DNA of 64,000 bases from Paracyclopina nana (lineage: Eukaryota > Arthropoda > Copepoda > Cyclopoida > Cyclopettidae), in contig JAGUCH010000004.1 of assembly GCA_019096065.1 (NCBI GenBank), forward strand, positions 868,001 through 932,000, read 5' to 3'. Positions 11,098 to 20,773 of this stretch are shown piece after piece; position 1 is the stretch's first letter; every line of letters starts with the position of its first letter. The notes below the pieces were generated by a model. It was given only the letters and a program-made list of their open reading frames with translations. It was not told the origin of the DNA and searched no databases. The position numbers and the translations under genes were made by a program.

Positions 11098-13659
11098 TTG
11101 TTTACGAGCAGGTCGTGTCTTCCAACACTGTTCTCCCCTAAACTCAAGGTGCAATCCTTTACACAACGGGCACAATGTGCCATCGTTTCTAATTGAGGTC
11201 AAATTCGTGTTTGGGTAATTTGTACACTGTGTAGCGTAATGCATTTGGTTGCAGAACAAGCACCCATTAGTCTGAAGAGGGTTTCCTTCAGGCAACTTAG
11301 ATGTATCTATGTTAAAAGTTTTTCCCAACCTATTTATTTTCTCGGATGGTGATTCAGCTTTCATCATAGCTACTTCAACAGCTTGCCTACTCAACTCAAA
11401 ATTTGCTCGAGCCAACTCGCTTTGTAGCTCATTTATTATTTTAGCACTTCGTTGACTACGGCCAGAGGCTGCTGACATAGTGCTAGCACTGTCTAACACC
11501 TCTTCTTCAGTAGCTTCAACCATAGCAATTCTAGGTTTGGCACGCATATTGGGTACCATTGGCAGCCTCTCCTCTTTATGGGCCCTATCCAGGTCCCTTG
11601 GCACATAGGTACCTAGGTCACTGCCAATCAAGTTCATCATGATATTGTAGGCGTGCAAACTCCTAGCAGGTATATTCGCTCTCAGCAGATAGTCATTGTA
11701 TTTATTTACTAATGACTGGTAATTCTGAGGCCAATGACGTCCTAGGAGTGCAAAACCATCAGAGATGGCTTCAGAGACTGCATGAGCATCTCCGCCATCT
11801 CCAATGGTTGTGCTATGTATCTTCATTCGCAGTCGAAGAATTGCCTTCAGTGTGGCAGTGAAGCACTCAGTAGGCCTCCGGATCATCTCCTGAATGAGGA
11901 AATATGGATCCTCTTTACGCACAAACTGCGTGTAGTTAAAGATATCTTGCCATAGCAATTCCATACCATCTTTTCCTTCTCCAGCCATCCCCTTAAAATA
12001 CTCACTAGTATTCTGGGATGAAGCCTCACACATGGCTGTTAACAAAGCTGCATGAGACCAATGCTGTCTGCCAGCCTCGTTTGCCATATAGTCCAGAAAA
12101 TTTATTATATTCTCAGCAGTTAATGAGGAACTATGTAAATCAAACTTTTTAGTATATTTGTGCCTAATCTCCTTCATTGACTGTGAGCTTGCATACTTAA
12201 CATGGCCATTCGTAGGTGCAGCGATGTAACCTCTCATGGTGGTCGGATCATAAATGCTCCTAGAAGTGTCAGCGGATACTCCAGCGGCCACACTTATTTC
12301 AGGGGTCTTCAAGTAGCCCTCTGCCAATATCTGCTTTTGGAGAGAAGTAAACTCGTCCCTCGTGCTAAGTACACTAAAGAGCTTCTGCATCTCAATCAAT
12401 TTCTTTCCTGAGGATAAGTTAGGGTCAACCATCTGAAGGATTACTCGTCTGGCTGATTCCACATCCTTAATCTCATCAGTGTTAATTAACTTAATCCTCT
12501 CTGAAATTGGAGCAGACTCATCATAGATGACGTCAGTTTCCGGCACCATTCTTTCCTTCGTTGCAGCATCTACTATGCTTAAGGTTCTTTCTAAATTCTT
12601 ACTGAAAATAGACTCTACTTTTGCCCCAACCATGTGCTTAGCCGTGATTTGTGCAGAGGCAATAATTTTATTAGCCGTGCTCGCATCATGCATTTTCGTG
12701 TAGTAAGCTTTTACCGTGTTCAATTCCTGAATGTTCAAATGGCCTCCTGACAACATCTTTTGTACCATCCTATGTACAACTTCCATTGGAGGAAGCGTGA
12801 CAGAATTAGTCAAGTTGTGCAAATCACGAGGGTTCATTTTAGTCGAGGTTAAGACTGACTTATTTTGGCCATTCAGGTCAACACCTGTAGTGAACTCATG
12901 ATGGTTAGTCCCAGGTGGACTTGCTATCGAAGACATATCTGGAACAGCATTACTCATCTCATTGTTAGGAAAATGTACACTCTGGCCTGCAGTTTTCTGT
13001 GGCTTCAGGTTAAGCGGCTCATTTAGGAAATAATCGATTTGTAGGCCATAAAGCCTCGCTACAATGGAAAATCCATCTCCAAATGCCCGTATCTTTAGCC
13101 AATTCCTGGATATCAATGTCGCAACCATTTCATGTGTCCCTGACATTGCGTAAGTCATGGAGCTTCCATCAACTTCTTGGATACGCTGCAGATCTTTCTT
13201 TTCCTCAATACGAGTTAGGAACTCATCCAGACCAAAACAAATGCATAATAAGGCACATGTCGTGCTTGTCAATGAATTAGGGTCAAGTGCATCAATATAT
13301 TTAACCACATTTACAACCTGGCCGACTGGATCTTTAAGAGGCATAGTCCTAATGATTGCTGTAATATGATCATCCAACGGTCTAATTGGCTCCCTAGGAA
13401 TGATTACTATTCGAGTCCTATCCCATACAGCTGCTATTTGTGCAGGGGTCACTGTGACAAACTCTAGTGCTTCAGGGTAGGCAACGTGTGGCAGAAAGCT
13501 TTGCAAGACAGTCCTGCTAGTCCCATTTGGGTTGCATTGGGATAGGTACCCTTGAAAAGTGTCCTCATTAATCCCAAGATGGTGCAACAATCGATCCTTT
13601 ACTTTCGTAACTTCCTCAGCCAGAGTAGGTCCAGTGATCCTAGAATCCTGATTAGCCAT
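11095..13659 (-). CDS. gag: Gag-like capsid and nucleocapsid polyprotein (left unit)
   Basis: This is a single 854-aa frame and the first large ORF after the leader. Its C-terminus has two zinc-knuckle motifs, C-x2-C-x3-H-x4-C (CLFCNQMHYATQC) and C-x2-C-x3-H-x7-C (CPLCKGLHLEFRGEQC), followed by a basic end. These are the nucleic-acid binding signature of nucleocapsids. The helical, hydrophobic region at about residues 500-700 is a likely capsid domain. The first 250 residues match nothing I recognise, and the protein is long for a gypsy Gag. The frame appears unchanged in the other unit. Its stop codon overlaps the pol start (TAATG). It should form the particle shell around the genomic RNA. 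Confidence 0.8.
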   Translation of the reverse strand: MANQDSRITGPTLAEEVTKVKDRLLHHLGINEDTFQGYLSQCNPNGTSRTVLQSFLPHVAYPEALEFVTVTPAQIAAVWDRTRIVIIPREPIRPLDDHITAIIRTMPLKDPVGQVVNVVKYIDALDPNSLTSTTCALLCICFGLDEFLTRIEEKKDLQRIQEVDGSSMTYAMSGTHEMVATLISRNWLKIRAFGDGFSIVARLYGLQIDYFLNEPLNLKPQKTAGQSVHFPNNEMSNAVPDMSSIASPPGTNHHEFTTGVDLNGQNKSVLTSTKMNPRDLHNLTNSVTLPPMEVVHRMVQKMLSGGHLNIQELNTVKAYYTKMHDASTANKIIASAQITAKHMVGAKVESIFSKNLERTLSIVDAATKERMVPETDVIYDESAPISERIKLINTDEIKDVESARRVILQMVDPNLSSGKKLIEMQKLFSVLSTRDEFTSLQKQILAEGYLKTPEISVAAGVSADTSRSIYDPTTMRGYIAAPTNGHVKYASSQSMKEIRHKYTKKFDLHSSSLTAENIINFLDYMANEAGRQHWSHAALLTAMCEASSQNTSEYFKGMAGEGKDGMELLWQDIFNYTQFVRKEDPYFLIQEMIRRPTECFTATLKAILRLRMKIHSTTIGDGGDAHAVSEAISDGFALLGRHWPQNYQSLVNKYNDYLLRANIPARSLHAYNIMMNLIGSDLGTYVPRDLDRAHKEERLPMVPNMRAKPRIAMVEATEEEVLDSASTMSAASGRSQRSAKIINELQSELARANFELSRQAVEVAMMKAESPSEKINRLGKTFNIDTSKLPEGNPLQTNGCLFCNQMHYATQCTNYPNTNLTSIRNDGTLCPLCKGLHLEFRGEQCWKTRPARKQ

Positions 13660-13746
13660 TCTTATCTTGTAAAAAGCGTGACGGAGTCACACTGAGTATT
13701 TCTTATCTCTTAGAGGTGCAACGGAGTCACACGCAATATTCTGGTC

Positions 13747-13788
13747 TTAGTACACTACTGTGTGTACTAAATTCGGCAGTACCGAATT
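13747..13788 (-). other. Two adjacent perfect hairpins upstream of gag (left unit)
   Basis: A 9-bp stem (13747-13755 with 13762-13770, 6-nt loop) is followed directly by a stem of 6-7 bp (13770-13776 with 13782-13788, 5-nt loop). In the minus-strand RNA they lie about 90 nt before the gag ATG, where retroelements often have packaging or dimerisation structures. That role is inference. Confidence 0.5.
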
Positions 13789-13883
13789 GAGAGCTATACG
13801 CTGTTCAAAGCACAGGGAAGCTTGTCCTAGTTACTACGCCGCGTCAAGTGACACAGAGAAAAAGGTTGCAATTGCTAAGCTCG

Positions 13884-13889
13884 TTTATT
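13884..13889 (-). terminator. AATAAA polyadenylation signal, inner LTR or leader
   Basis: AATAAA on the minus strand lies about 225 bp before gag. If it is the element's R-region signal, the LTR is about 2 kb and covers most of the region before gag. It could also be a chance match in AT-rich DNA. Confidence 0.3.
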
Positions 13890-15510
13890 TGATTTTTTGT
13901 CAAGGCTATGAGCGGCCAAGACAAAACACACACACACACACGCACAGGTACACTCACTTATGGTATTATAAAGAAAGGTTAAAGGTTTAGCACTACTGGT
14001 GCTACAGGTAGTAGGTTTTTTTCTGAGGTCTCTGAAACAAAGGTGCATCAACTTTTTACGCAAAAAAGGTATGCCACTTCGCCAACCAGTGTCGACTCAG
14101 TGAATGAAGGAATTTTTTAGGTTTGCCCACTCCTCCTCGAGTTGCGGGCCGGCCAACCTTCCCTGTGCCCTCGGCAACTTGTCCAAGGTTAGCCAGTTTT
14201 TTGGGCCCCAAACACGCATTTTCCTTTGTGGCTCCCACTCTGGCTCCACGCGTGGCCTATTTGGGGTTCATTGACTCACAGCGGAGTCATGGGTTACATC
14301 ATCTTCTTCCATCTGTGTGGCCAAACCCACGGACGAGACCCACTAGTGTCGCAACACTCTTGCGCTCACTCGCCCCATTATGGATAGGCAACAGAGGCTC
14401 AGGTCGCAACCTGCACCTTGGCTGGCTTTCCGGCTGCCATGGCACCCATACTCCAAGCTATGCCATGCGGAGCCTGCACGCATGCATTCACCTCCGGGAA
14501 AGACAGTGTCATTGTTACTTTGTGTAGGCCCATCATCATAACAATGGTCCATGGAAGACATCATCAACGGGCTGGTGGTACGTCACGGCCTGTACCTTCT
14601 TGCACTCCCCGCGCCAGTTCCAACCCGCCAACGGCATCAATGCGCAATTTGGGTCTAAGGGAATCTAAAGCCTACGCACCACATAGGCCCAAATGCCATC
14701 GGAGTGACCCCCATCGGCTCGTCAGCCTTCGGGATTTTGCTTTTGTACTGTAGTAGACACACCCTGATCGCAATCAGCATGCGGCCCAACCTGCGCCGCA
14801 GAGCAGGAATCCTGATCCACACCAAGACATTTTCCGGGACTTCATGGGGTTTTGGTTATCAAACCTTTAGGAGAGAGAGTGGCCTTCAATCCCTCCGGGG
14901 CCTCCAAAATGGTGTGCGACGGTCACACCCTCTGAAGCCTAGGATGGTTAGCATCGGCTTCATGGTCACGGTACCGTTCGCAGCCTCCGGGTGCTGGCCG
15001 GATGTCTACCCGCCTTGGACCCAAAGCCGCAGCCTCGGTGCTCCAACTCTGGCGAGATACATCACATGGCAAGCTTCAGTGCTGTAGACCAGTGATTGGG
15101 CTTCCTACCCACGTCCTCAACGGCCTCAACAGCCTCAGACTAGGATGCATAACTGCCCAGGAAACCTCTATACAAGTTATGGTCGAACAAAGTCAAACAG
15201 GGTTGTCTTATTCACTCAGCTTTTAACACCACACAAATTAATGGCAGCAAATACAAAGAAATAAGTACTGCAGTAAATATTCTTGTGGCCATCTTCTTCA
15301 TGCCTCAGCACACTTTGGAGAACTTTGGTGGGACAATAGCAGGGCAGAGCTCACCCAATGGGCCATGTGCACTTGGTCCATGTCTTGCTTCTCTGAAGTC
15401 CCCCATCGAACTCCCCGAGTCTTCTCCTTCTTCTCCACTCGATGCCTTGCAGCAAGTTCCATCCACTTCCATCTGCTTCTCTCCATTATCATGCAGCTGC
15501 AGGTCCTCTC

Positions 15511-15516
15511 TATATA
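15511..15516 (-). promoter_or_regulatory. Candidate LTR TATA box (inner LTR)
   Basis: CTATATAGAG on the minus strand lies about 320 bp inside the inferred LTR start, a normal U3 distance. It is the best placed TATA-like motif for the gag-pol transcript. Position and motif are the only evidence. Confidence 0.35.
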
Positions 15517-15835
15517 GCAGCTAGCAACTCCTCCACACAATGGCTAGCAACTTCTCCACTCAAGGTCAGGTGAATTGCCATAGGTAAGGCTCAACGCATA
15601 GGTAGTAGCAGCAGCAGCAACAACAATCAGAGAGTTGGAGGAGATGAAAAGGTGTTTTTTAAGAAGGGAGGTTTTGTGATTTTGAGGTGGTGATGTAGCG
15701 GTGAATGGGCAACCTTCCGGACTTCTGGCGGCTCCACGGGCTCCACGGTTTCCACAGGTTCCACTGGAGGGGTCCAATCAAGTCCTATTCTGGTCGTAAC
15801 GTGCACCAGAGACATGATGTACTTATTGCCCATCA

Positions 15836-15857
15836 TTCCCCGGCCCTAACTTTTTCA
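15836..15857 (-). promoter_or_regulatory. Candidate polypurine tract before the inner LTR
   Basis: The minus strand reads GAAAAAGTTAGGGCCGGGGAA directly before the TG that opens the repeated unit. It is mostly purine and ends GGGGAA, which fits a primer for plus-strand DNA synthesis, although two pyrimidine interruptions weaken it. Confidence 0.45.
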
Positions 15858-15937
15858 GCTTTTGAAATATTTTAAGCTCTAAAAATATAAAAAAGGTGTC
15901 ATTGATCGCTTACATCACATTAAGGTTGATACAGTTA

Positions 15938-17824
15938 TTATACTAACGTTGCGCCTCCCAGGCCACTCATTCGCACAGTAAGGCGCTGATTTTGGTCAGC
16001 ATCTTTCTTGCGATCTCCTCTATTGTAGCGAAGCCGTGAGCGGGATGTATTAGGTCTCACATAGCCTCCATCATCATAACATCGGCTGCATACTCGCCGC
16101 CTTTTCCAAATCAATATGCCCATACACGTGAATCCCAGTGCTGCAGACAATAGGCTCACCGTCAGGATTATTTCCCAATTATTGAATAAACCTCCAAGTT
16201 CATCTTCAGGGAATTTTGTAAAGAACTTCACCATATCACTTTCCCAAGGAGAGTCCTCGTATCCAGTACTTTGAGTTCCAAGGGAAACCTTACAATTGCT
16301 AAGGATCTGATAGGATCCTGGTTCCAATACCATCGAGTTCTTGAAGTCATTTAAACAAGTCCTATTAATCATTGCACTTGAGACCAAATTTAAGAACCCT
16401 TTATAATTAGCACATCCCACATCAGTGAGCGTGTTAGTTTTAAGTGGCTCTAATTCACAGGCGTCAAAAGGGTCACCCAGAGCTAGCCCTAAAAGTACTT
16501 TAGCACAGTGTTGGACTCCTTCTGTCAAGTCAAAGTCCTTGTTTTCACACACGGTTAAATTATGGTCATGAACGAAGCAATCACTATAGATGGGTATTTC
16601 CCGAGACACAAACACTAGATCATTTCGGCGGGTCAAATACCTATCATGCAGAAAGAATCCGTTTTTGCTTCGTGACACAATATGATATGTGACCTCAGGG
16701 GTAGGGTCCATTTCTTTATACCCAACTATTCCCTGAGTGACAAAGTCTCCACTCTGCTCAGTGTTCGCCAACGGTTCATAAACATTAGTAATGGTGGCCG
16801 CATTTCTGTCACTATTATGCGCCAGAGTTGGTAAGCTGAACCGTGTGCCTGCCTGCCCAAAATTTCTGGCAAATTGCACAACTGTGTCAGCATATGACAA
16901 TACTTGCTGCAGATCATTTGGTAATAATCCAGACTTCAAAAATACCTTGCTAAAACCTTTCAGTAGTCGAAAGGCCAAAGAAACTTTCGGTGGTACTCTC
17001 AGTGGAGTGGTATTTGCTATCATGCCATCGGTGAATTTTGTCGATTTACCTGATTCTGCTAGGGCCATCACGGCGTTGTAGGCCTTTTCTAGGAAGCTTT
17101 TCCTCCCAGACAATTCAGATTTGACAAAGTCCTTATGGGTGATGACAAAGTCATTTTGGACACATATCGTTGCCTTCCCATCACTGTGTGGTGCATGGGC
17201 TTTAACTGACGTCATGGTCCTCGGCCCTTGTCCCACAGTGAAATACCCCGTGATACACGGGTAACCTGCAATTATCTCATCGTCCGGTTTTTTCTCATAC
17301 CCCACTTGAGGAAATGTGGTTTTCCCATCCAAGGACATAGGTACCTCATTGACAATTCGAAACTTTACACATAAAGTCACCTTAGTGGCAAGAGGGCTTT
17401 CCTTTGCCGTATAACGTAATAGTTCTAGAAAAACGTCCATGTCTTCATAAGTTTTAGGGGCAAATGGTACAAACCCTTGACGTTTGGAGCAAGCTTTGTC
17501 GATGGTGTTAGGGGTACTCTCTTCACCAACTGCCAACATATTCCCAATGTGGACCAAGTCCTCCTTGTCCTTAACTTCTTTTACCACGGTGTCAATATTA
17601 TTCAGGACGCCAATTGTTGATTGCAAAAGGCCACTGTAATCCTTCGTATCTAACACCATAGCCTTTTTCACCATTCTAGGATGGTGGACCACTCTAACTG
17701 GAACTAGGGCATGTCCGGAATGGCAAAGTGCCTCATCCAGTACGAACTGAGTATTTGGGTAGTTGGACAGGCCCCAAGTGCCAGATCCCAAAAGGGTGAG
17801 TATGAAGACCAATTCAAACAACAT
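15938..17824 (-). CDS. env: Envelope-like type I membrane glycoprotein (628 aa)
   Basis: This complete frame starts with a hydrophobic signal peptide (LFELVFILTLLGSGTWG). A long ectodomain has several N-x-S/T sequons and a cysteine-rich C-terminal half. One transmembrane helix at about residues 550-573 (IILTVSLLSAALGFTCMGIL) is followed by a basic cytoplasmic tail of about 55 residues. The layout is that of a viral surface glycoprotein. The gene stops about 100 bp before the inferred 3' LTR, exactly where retroviral env genes sit. I see no clear furin-type cleavage site or fusion peptide and cannot assign it to errantivirus, baculovirus F or another envelope class. Its own TATA-like box suggests independent transcription; splicing from the LTR leader is the alternative. 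It looks whole. Confidence 0.7.
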   Translation of the reverse strand: MLFELVFILTLLGSGTWGLSNYPNTQFVLDEALCHSGHALVPVRVVHHPRMVKKAMVLDTKDYSGLLQSTIGVLNNIDTVVKEVKDKEDLVHIGNMLAVGEESTPNTIDKACSKRQGFVPFAPKTYEDMDVFLELLRYTAKESPLATKVTLCVKFRIVNEVPMSLDGKTTFPQVGYEKKPDDEIIAGYPCITGYFTVGQGPRTMTSVKAHAPHSDGKATICVQNDFVITHKDFVKSELSGRKSFLEKAYNAVMALAESGKSTKFTDGMIANTTPLRVPPKVSLAFRLLKGFSKVFLKSGLLPNDLQQVLSYADTVVQFARNFGQAGTRFSLPTLAHNSDRNAATITNVYEPLANTEQSGDFVTQGIVGYKEMDPTPEVTYHIVSRSKNGFFLHDRYLTRRNDLVFVSREIPIYSDCFVHDHNLTVCENKDFDLTEGVQHCAKVLLGLALGDPFDACELEPLKTNTLTDVGCANYKGFLNLVSSAMINRTCLNDFKNSMVLEPGSYQILSNCKVSLGTQSTGYEDSPWESDMVKFFTKFPEDELGGLFNNWEIILTVSLLSAALGFTCMGILIWKRRRVCSRCYDDGGYVRPNTSRSRLRYNRGDRKKDADQNQRLTVRMSGLGGATLV

Positions 17825-17880
17825 CTTACCAGCACAAATTCTGATCAGAAACTATATGGGCCCCAAGACCGCTAACTTTC

Positions 17881-17888
17881 CTTATAAA
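17881..17888 (-). promoter_or_regulatory. TATA-like box of the envelope-like gene
   Basis: TTTATAAG lies on the minus strand 57 bp upstream of the ATG at 17824. It is the third internal TATA-type motif placed just before a gene in this block. Confidence 0.45.
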
Positions 17889-18061
17889 CCCAGACAAGTG
17901 TGGGCACGCCACCTTACTATGTCTAGACACTCTTTGCTTTTTTCCATTGGTTTTTATTATCATAGCATGTCGACATGTATGGTAAAAAGTTAAGAGTATT
18001 GGCCCACAACCAAGTATTTTATCAATATGTACAATTCGATTCTGATGGGTAATTTCATTTT

Positions 18062-19360
18062 TTAGAACTGCCCGACAAATCCATTAATCGCCTCAGTGAA
18101 TACCTTGATGTCGCTGGGGGTCATTTCCTCCATTTTAGCCTGGAGGAGATAGTTCACACGCTCCTTATTCTTATCGACTTTGGAGCGCTTAGCGTGCAAT
18201 ATATCTGGTCCATTCGTTCCTGCACCAAAAGGGCGCCCGCGCGCTACATCGGCGTACAGTCTAGGTCCTCGCCTTGGTTTTTGTTGCCAAGACTTCTCCA
18301 CGAACGCGGCTAGTTTTTGGGGCCTGGCCCCGGCTGTGTACCTAACGCATTGCGGATACGTTCCAATGGCTCGATCCACAAACTGGGCTACCATGGTAGG
18401 CAGGAGTGCGGTCATATCGATCTTCACGTCCAATTTTCGTGGTGCTTGGGCCACGCCATTGTTAAGGCAGGACGGCGGTCCCACATACAGTTGCAAGTAA
18501 GGCGACGTCAAATCATGGAACATCCGCGGATCCCAAAATGATGAGTCCAATGTTGGCATGATCTGAATGCAGCCTCGCTTGGTATAATGTTTGGAGACTA
18601 CTACAGGGAGTTGAGCTCCACCCTGTCCACGGATTCCATGGACATAATACCCAACAGCTGTTGGGCTCTGGACGGCAGACCAACTTCTGACATTGGCCAA
18701 CTTATGGACATTCTCGTCATATTCCATCTTGTCAGGCAAATTGTAGACTGGTAGATTGTCTAGCATCGGAAATATAACAAGAAAATCGGGAATCTCCCCT
18801 CCTTTACTCACTGGCTCGATAATCAATTCAATGCAGTCAAAGTTTTTCACCTTCAATGGCCTACGAGGCTCGGTCCGTTCATAGGGTTCTCCATTTATCC
18901 TAATCGTTAGGTCAAAAGGCACCTCCTTTCCAACAGTCATGACCTCTTTCGTAGCTATCTTCAACAGGCTTGCATCATAATGCTGCTGTATAGTAGCTCT
19001 GGTCCGGCTCGCCTCCCTCGCATAGGCCTGTAGGCCCTCCATGTGGGGAGGCCTGATCAAATCCTCAAATGGCAATGGGTACCCCAAACTGGAGGATACC
19101 CTTTCCAATGGGACCTCGAGGGGTTCCTCTTGGTCCTGGTGTCTAGTCGCCTGATTTAGGGCTTGGTTCTCAGTATTGACAGCAGGCATGTTGCGATCCA
19201 TAACTGGCTCATCATCCTTTAGGAGCTCACTAACCTCATGCTCGTTGAACTCTCCAGTCTTATCAGTCTCCATCATGGAGACCAATGCAGATTCTCCTTC
19301 CATGGATTCGGTGATCAGAGACATCCTTAGGTTATCGAGGCTATTCAAGCTATCGCTCAT
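18062..19360 (-). CDS. Element-encoded 432-aa soluble protein of unknown function
   Basis: This is one complete frame with no signal peptide or membrane segment. The N-terminal 80 residues are acidic and Ser/Glu-rich. The middle (about 130-330) is a mixed alpha/beta-looking globular region. From about 350 it is basic (KSWQQKPRRGP, HAKRSKVDKNKER), which suggests RNA, DNA or membrane-surface binding. It has its own TATA box 34 bp upstream and ends 237 bp before the envelope-like gene on the same strand. By position and charge it could be a matrix- or nucleoprotein-like structural protein, but that is inference. No family recognised. It looks whole. Confidence 0.65.
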   Translation of the reverse strand: MSDSLNSLDNLRMSLITESMEGESALVSMMETDKTGEFNEHEVSELLKDDEPVMDRNMPAVNTENQALNQATRHQDQEEPLEVPLERVSSSLGYPLPFEDLIRPPHMEGLQAYAREASRTRATIQQHYDASLLKIATKEVMTVGKEVPFDLTIRINGEPYERTEPRRPLKVKNFDCIELIIEPVSKGGEIPDFLVIFPMLDNLPVYNLPDKMEYDENVHKLANVRSWSAVQSPTAVGYYVHGIRGQGGAQLPVVVSKHYTKRGCIQIMPTLDSSFWDPRMFHDLTSPYLQLYVGPPSCLNNGVAQAPRKLDVKIDMTALLPTMVAQFVDRAIGTYPQCVRYTAGARPQKLAAFVEKSWQQKPRRGPRLYADVARGRPFGAGTNGPDILHAKRSKVDKNKERVNYLLQAKMEEMTPSDIKVFTEAINGFVGQF

Positions 19361-19723
19361 TTCCAGACTGTTGCTGTAGGGCCGTAAACTGCCCTTTTAT
19401 ACGCATCTTTACAGGTATGCCCCACACTCTCGGGCATTTAAATGCGTGGGTTGTCCCTTTTAAAAAACCCAAGGTCATTTTTTGTCTAGGTAAAAAAGAA
19501 CAAGGTAACAGGACTTATACCACTTCCTTATAAGATGGGCGCGTGCGCGCACGCTCATCGTCGAGTTGCACGGACATTTTTGACTTCCTAGGTCGAGAAA
19601 CGTAGCGAGGGTGCAACAGGCAGTTGCAACTCTCAGCTTTCACTTAATGTTGATCATTCTCCCATCGGACTTCGTCCAAGCTGGTCACTTTTCTAGAGAT
19701 ATTCCAATCCTAATCAACTCGCG
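19361..19723. promoter_or_regulatory. Divergent promoter region between the 432-aa gene and the antisense gene
   Basis: This 363-bp gap separates two head-to-head genes. It has a canonical TATAAAAG on the minus strand at 19394-19401, 34 bp before the minus-strand ATG. It also has TTATAAG on the plus strand at 19528-19534 and a perfect 14-bp GC palindrome at 19541-19554 (GCGTGCGCGCACGC). Confidence 0.55.
19394..19401 (-). promoter_or_regulatory. TATA box of the 432-aa gene
   Basis: TATAAAAG lies on the minus strand 34 bp upstream of the ATG at 19360. Transcription from it would give a very short 5' UTR. It implies a subgenomic mRNA made from an internal promoter. Confidence 0.55.
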
Positions 19724-20773
19724 ATGGTCATTTTAGCCTGGGTTTCTCTAACTCCAGAGGGCAGCTCTACAGAGGCTCCCACTGAGGTTCCAATCCAGCC
19801 ATCAACGGAGGATCCTGCGCTAGTGGATTCTCAAACCACGGGCCCAGTAGGTCCTACTGTTGCTATTCCTGAGAGTGGCATTTCTGAAGCTGAGGGTGGA
19901 CCTGGATTTGACCCAGCTCCTGTCGATCCCTTTGAGGTGGAGGTGTTTGACCCCCGAGATTTAATGCCAGCGGTACCAAATGGTTATCGTCCCGTTGCCC
20001 CTCAGAGGGACTGGATCGATGAGGTTTTCAATTATCACCGATACGGTGTAATGGGGTGGATCGGTCTTGGAGCCTCCATTGGGATGGCTTTGGTAAGTTC
20101 AACTTTATGGCTAGTTTTGCAACTATGGCCAAATTTTATTTACCACCTCTTCCTTACAGATTTTGCTTGGCATGTTGGTGTACTTCTGCGTGTGGACATC
20201 ACGATGGTGCCGTAGGTTCGTGGCCACGTTTCGAGCTATTCGTACGGAGTCAGCGGCTGCCAGTGGAGCCATGCAAATGCTTCCAACAAAGGCCCCATCT
20301 GAGCATGCAGCGGTATTCCACTGCTGTACACCAGAGGTCCGAGCTTTGCCACCAGCCCCGATTATGCGTGACCCTGATGTCCATTCGCTCCAAATGGCAA
20401 TGGCTGCCATGGACCCCTATGGAACACTACGCCGGAATCCCAGCATCATGTCCGGGCTGGCCCACATCTATGACGTCCCTAATCCCAAGGGCTGGGTAAG
20501 GACCTATCAATTTATGAACTGTAAACAGGTTACTCATGTACTCTTTTTCGTGCACCTTTTCAGGTACCTGTTACTGAAGGGTGTGGACCGCGGACTTTGA
20601 AGAGACGATCTCGCCGGGCTCGAGCCCGAGATAACCGTCGCTTGGATTCGGCAGCGGAGTCCATTCCGGACAAGGACGAGATCACTGAGGCTGAACCTCT
20701 CTCAATCGCAGATGAGGACCAGGATTCCGCCGAGTCAAAGGCTTCCCAGGACGTGAACAGCGATGCCAACTAA
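19724..20773 (+). CDS. Antisense spliced single-pass membrane protein (three exons)
   Basis: Plus-strand exons 19724-20092, 20160-20495 and 20564-20773 are separated by two introns of 67 and 68 bp. Both introns have GTAAG donors and pyrimidine-rich AG acceptors, and both junctions are in phase 0. The predicted product is about 304 aa: a Pro/Thr/Glu-rich N-terminal 90 residues, a transmembrane helix spanning the first junction (GWIGLGASIGMAL then ILLGMLVYF), an Arg-rich patch right after it, a cysteine-bearing middle and an acidic Ser-rich end. The positive-inside rule suggests an outside N-terminus. There is no clear signal peptide; an earlier start is possible. It lies head-to-head with the 432-aa gene. 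No family recognised. Because it is antisense to the genomic RNA, its introns would survive retrotransposition. Confidence 0.65.

Larger units (their letters stand above)
1..15835 (-). mobile_element. Giant LTR retroelement, left-hand tandem unit (cut by window edge)
   Basis: This is the second, head-to-tail unit, starting on the minus strand at 15835 and leaving the window at position 1. It repeats 22282-38118 almost base for base. Gag appears identical and pol differs at only a handful of sites, so the copies are very young or kept alike by conversion. The accessory block seen at 15938-22171 would lie to the left of the window if this unit is complete. Pol looks nearly whole, with about one break. 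Neighbouring units share one LTR, as expected from LTR-LTR recombination or a tandem duplication. An assembly duplication of two alleles is possible, but the 3%-different patch at about 1860-2760 argues against a simple artefact. Confidence 0.8.
13660..15835 (-). repeat. Inner LTR plus gag leader
   Basis: This noncoding stretch, rich in short GC blocks, runs from the inferred LTR start (TG at 15835) to the gag ATG. It holds a TATA-like box about 320 bp in, an AC microsatellite near 13927-13941, an AATAAA signal on the minus strand near 13884 and two hairpins near 13747-13788. Small open frames exist on both strands but none looks coding. The LTR 3' end could not be fixed: no other LTR copy is free of the leader, and I found no convincing tRNA primer-binding site. 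Confidence 0.6.

Noticed and set aside
13927-13941. AC microsatellite as a functional element
   Set aside because: It is a short simple repeat present in both units; nothing ties it to a function.
14123-14527. 134-codon frame in the gag leader
   Set aside because: It lies in a GC-rich noncoding LTR or leader region and has no recognisable domain; overlapping frames exist on the other strand.
13660-15835. A tRNA primer-binding site for the retroelement
   Set aside because: Several TGG-starting stretches were examined on the minus strand (for example near 14085 and 14150), but none gave a recognisable tRNA 3' end next to a CA LTR end.
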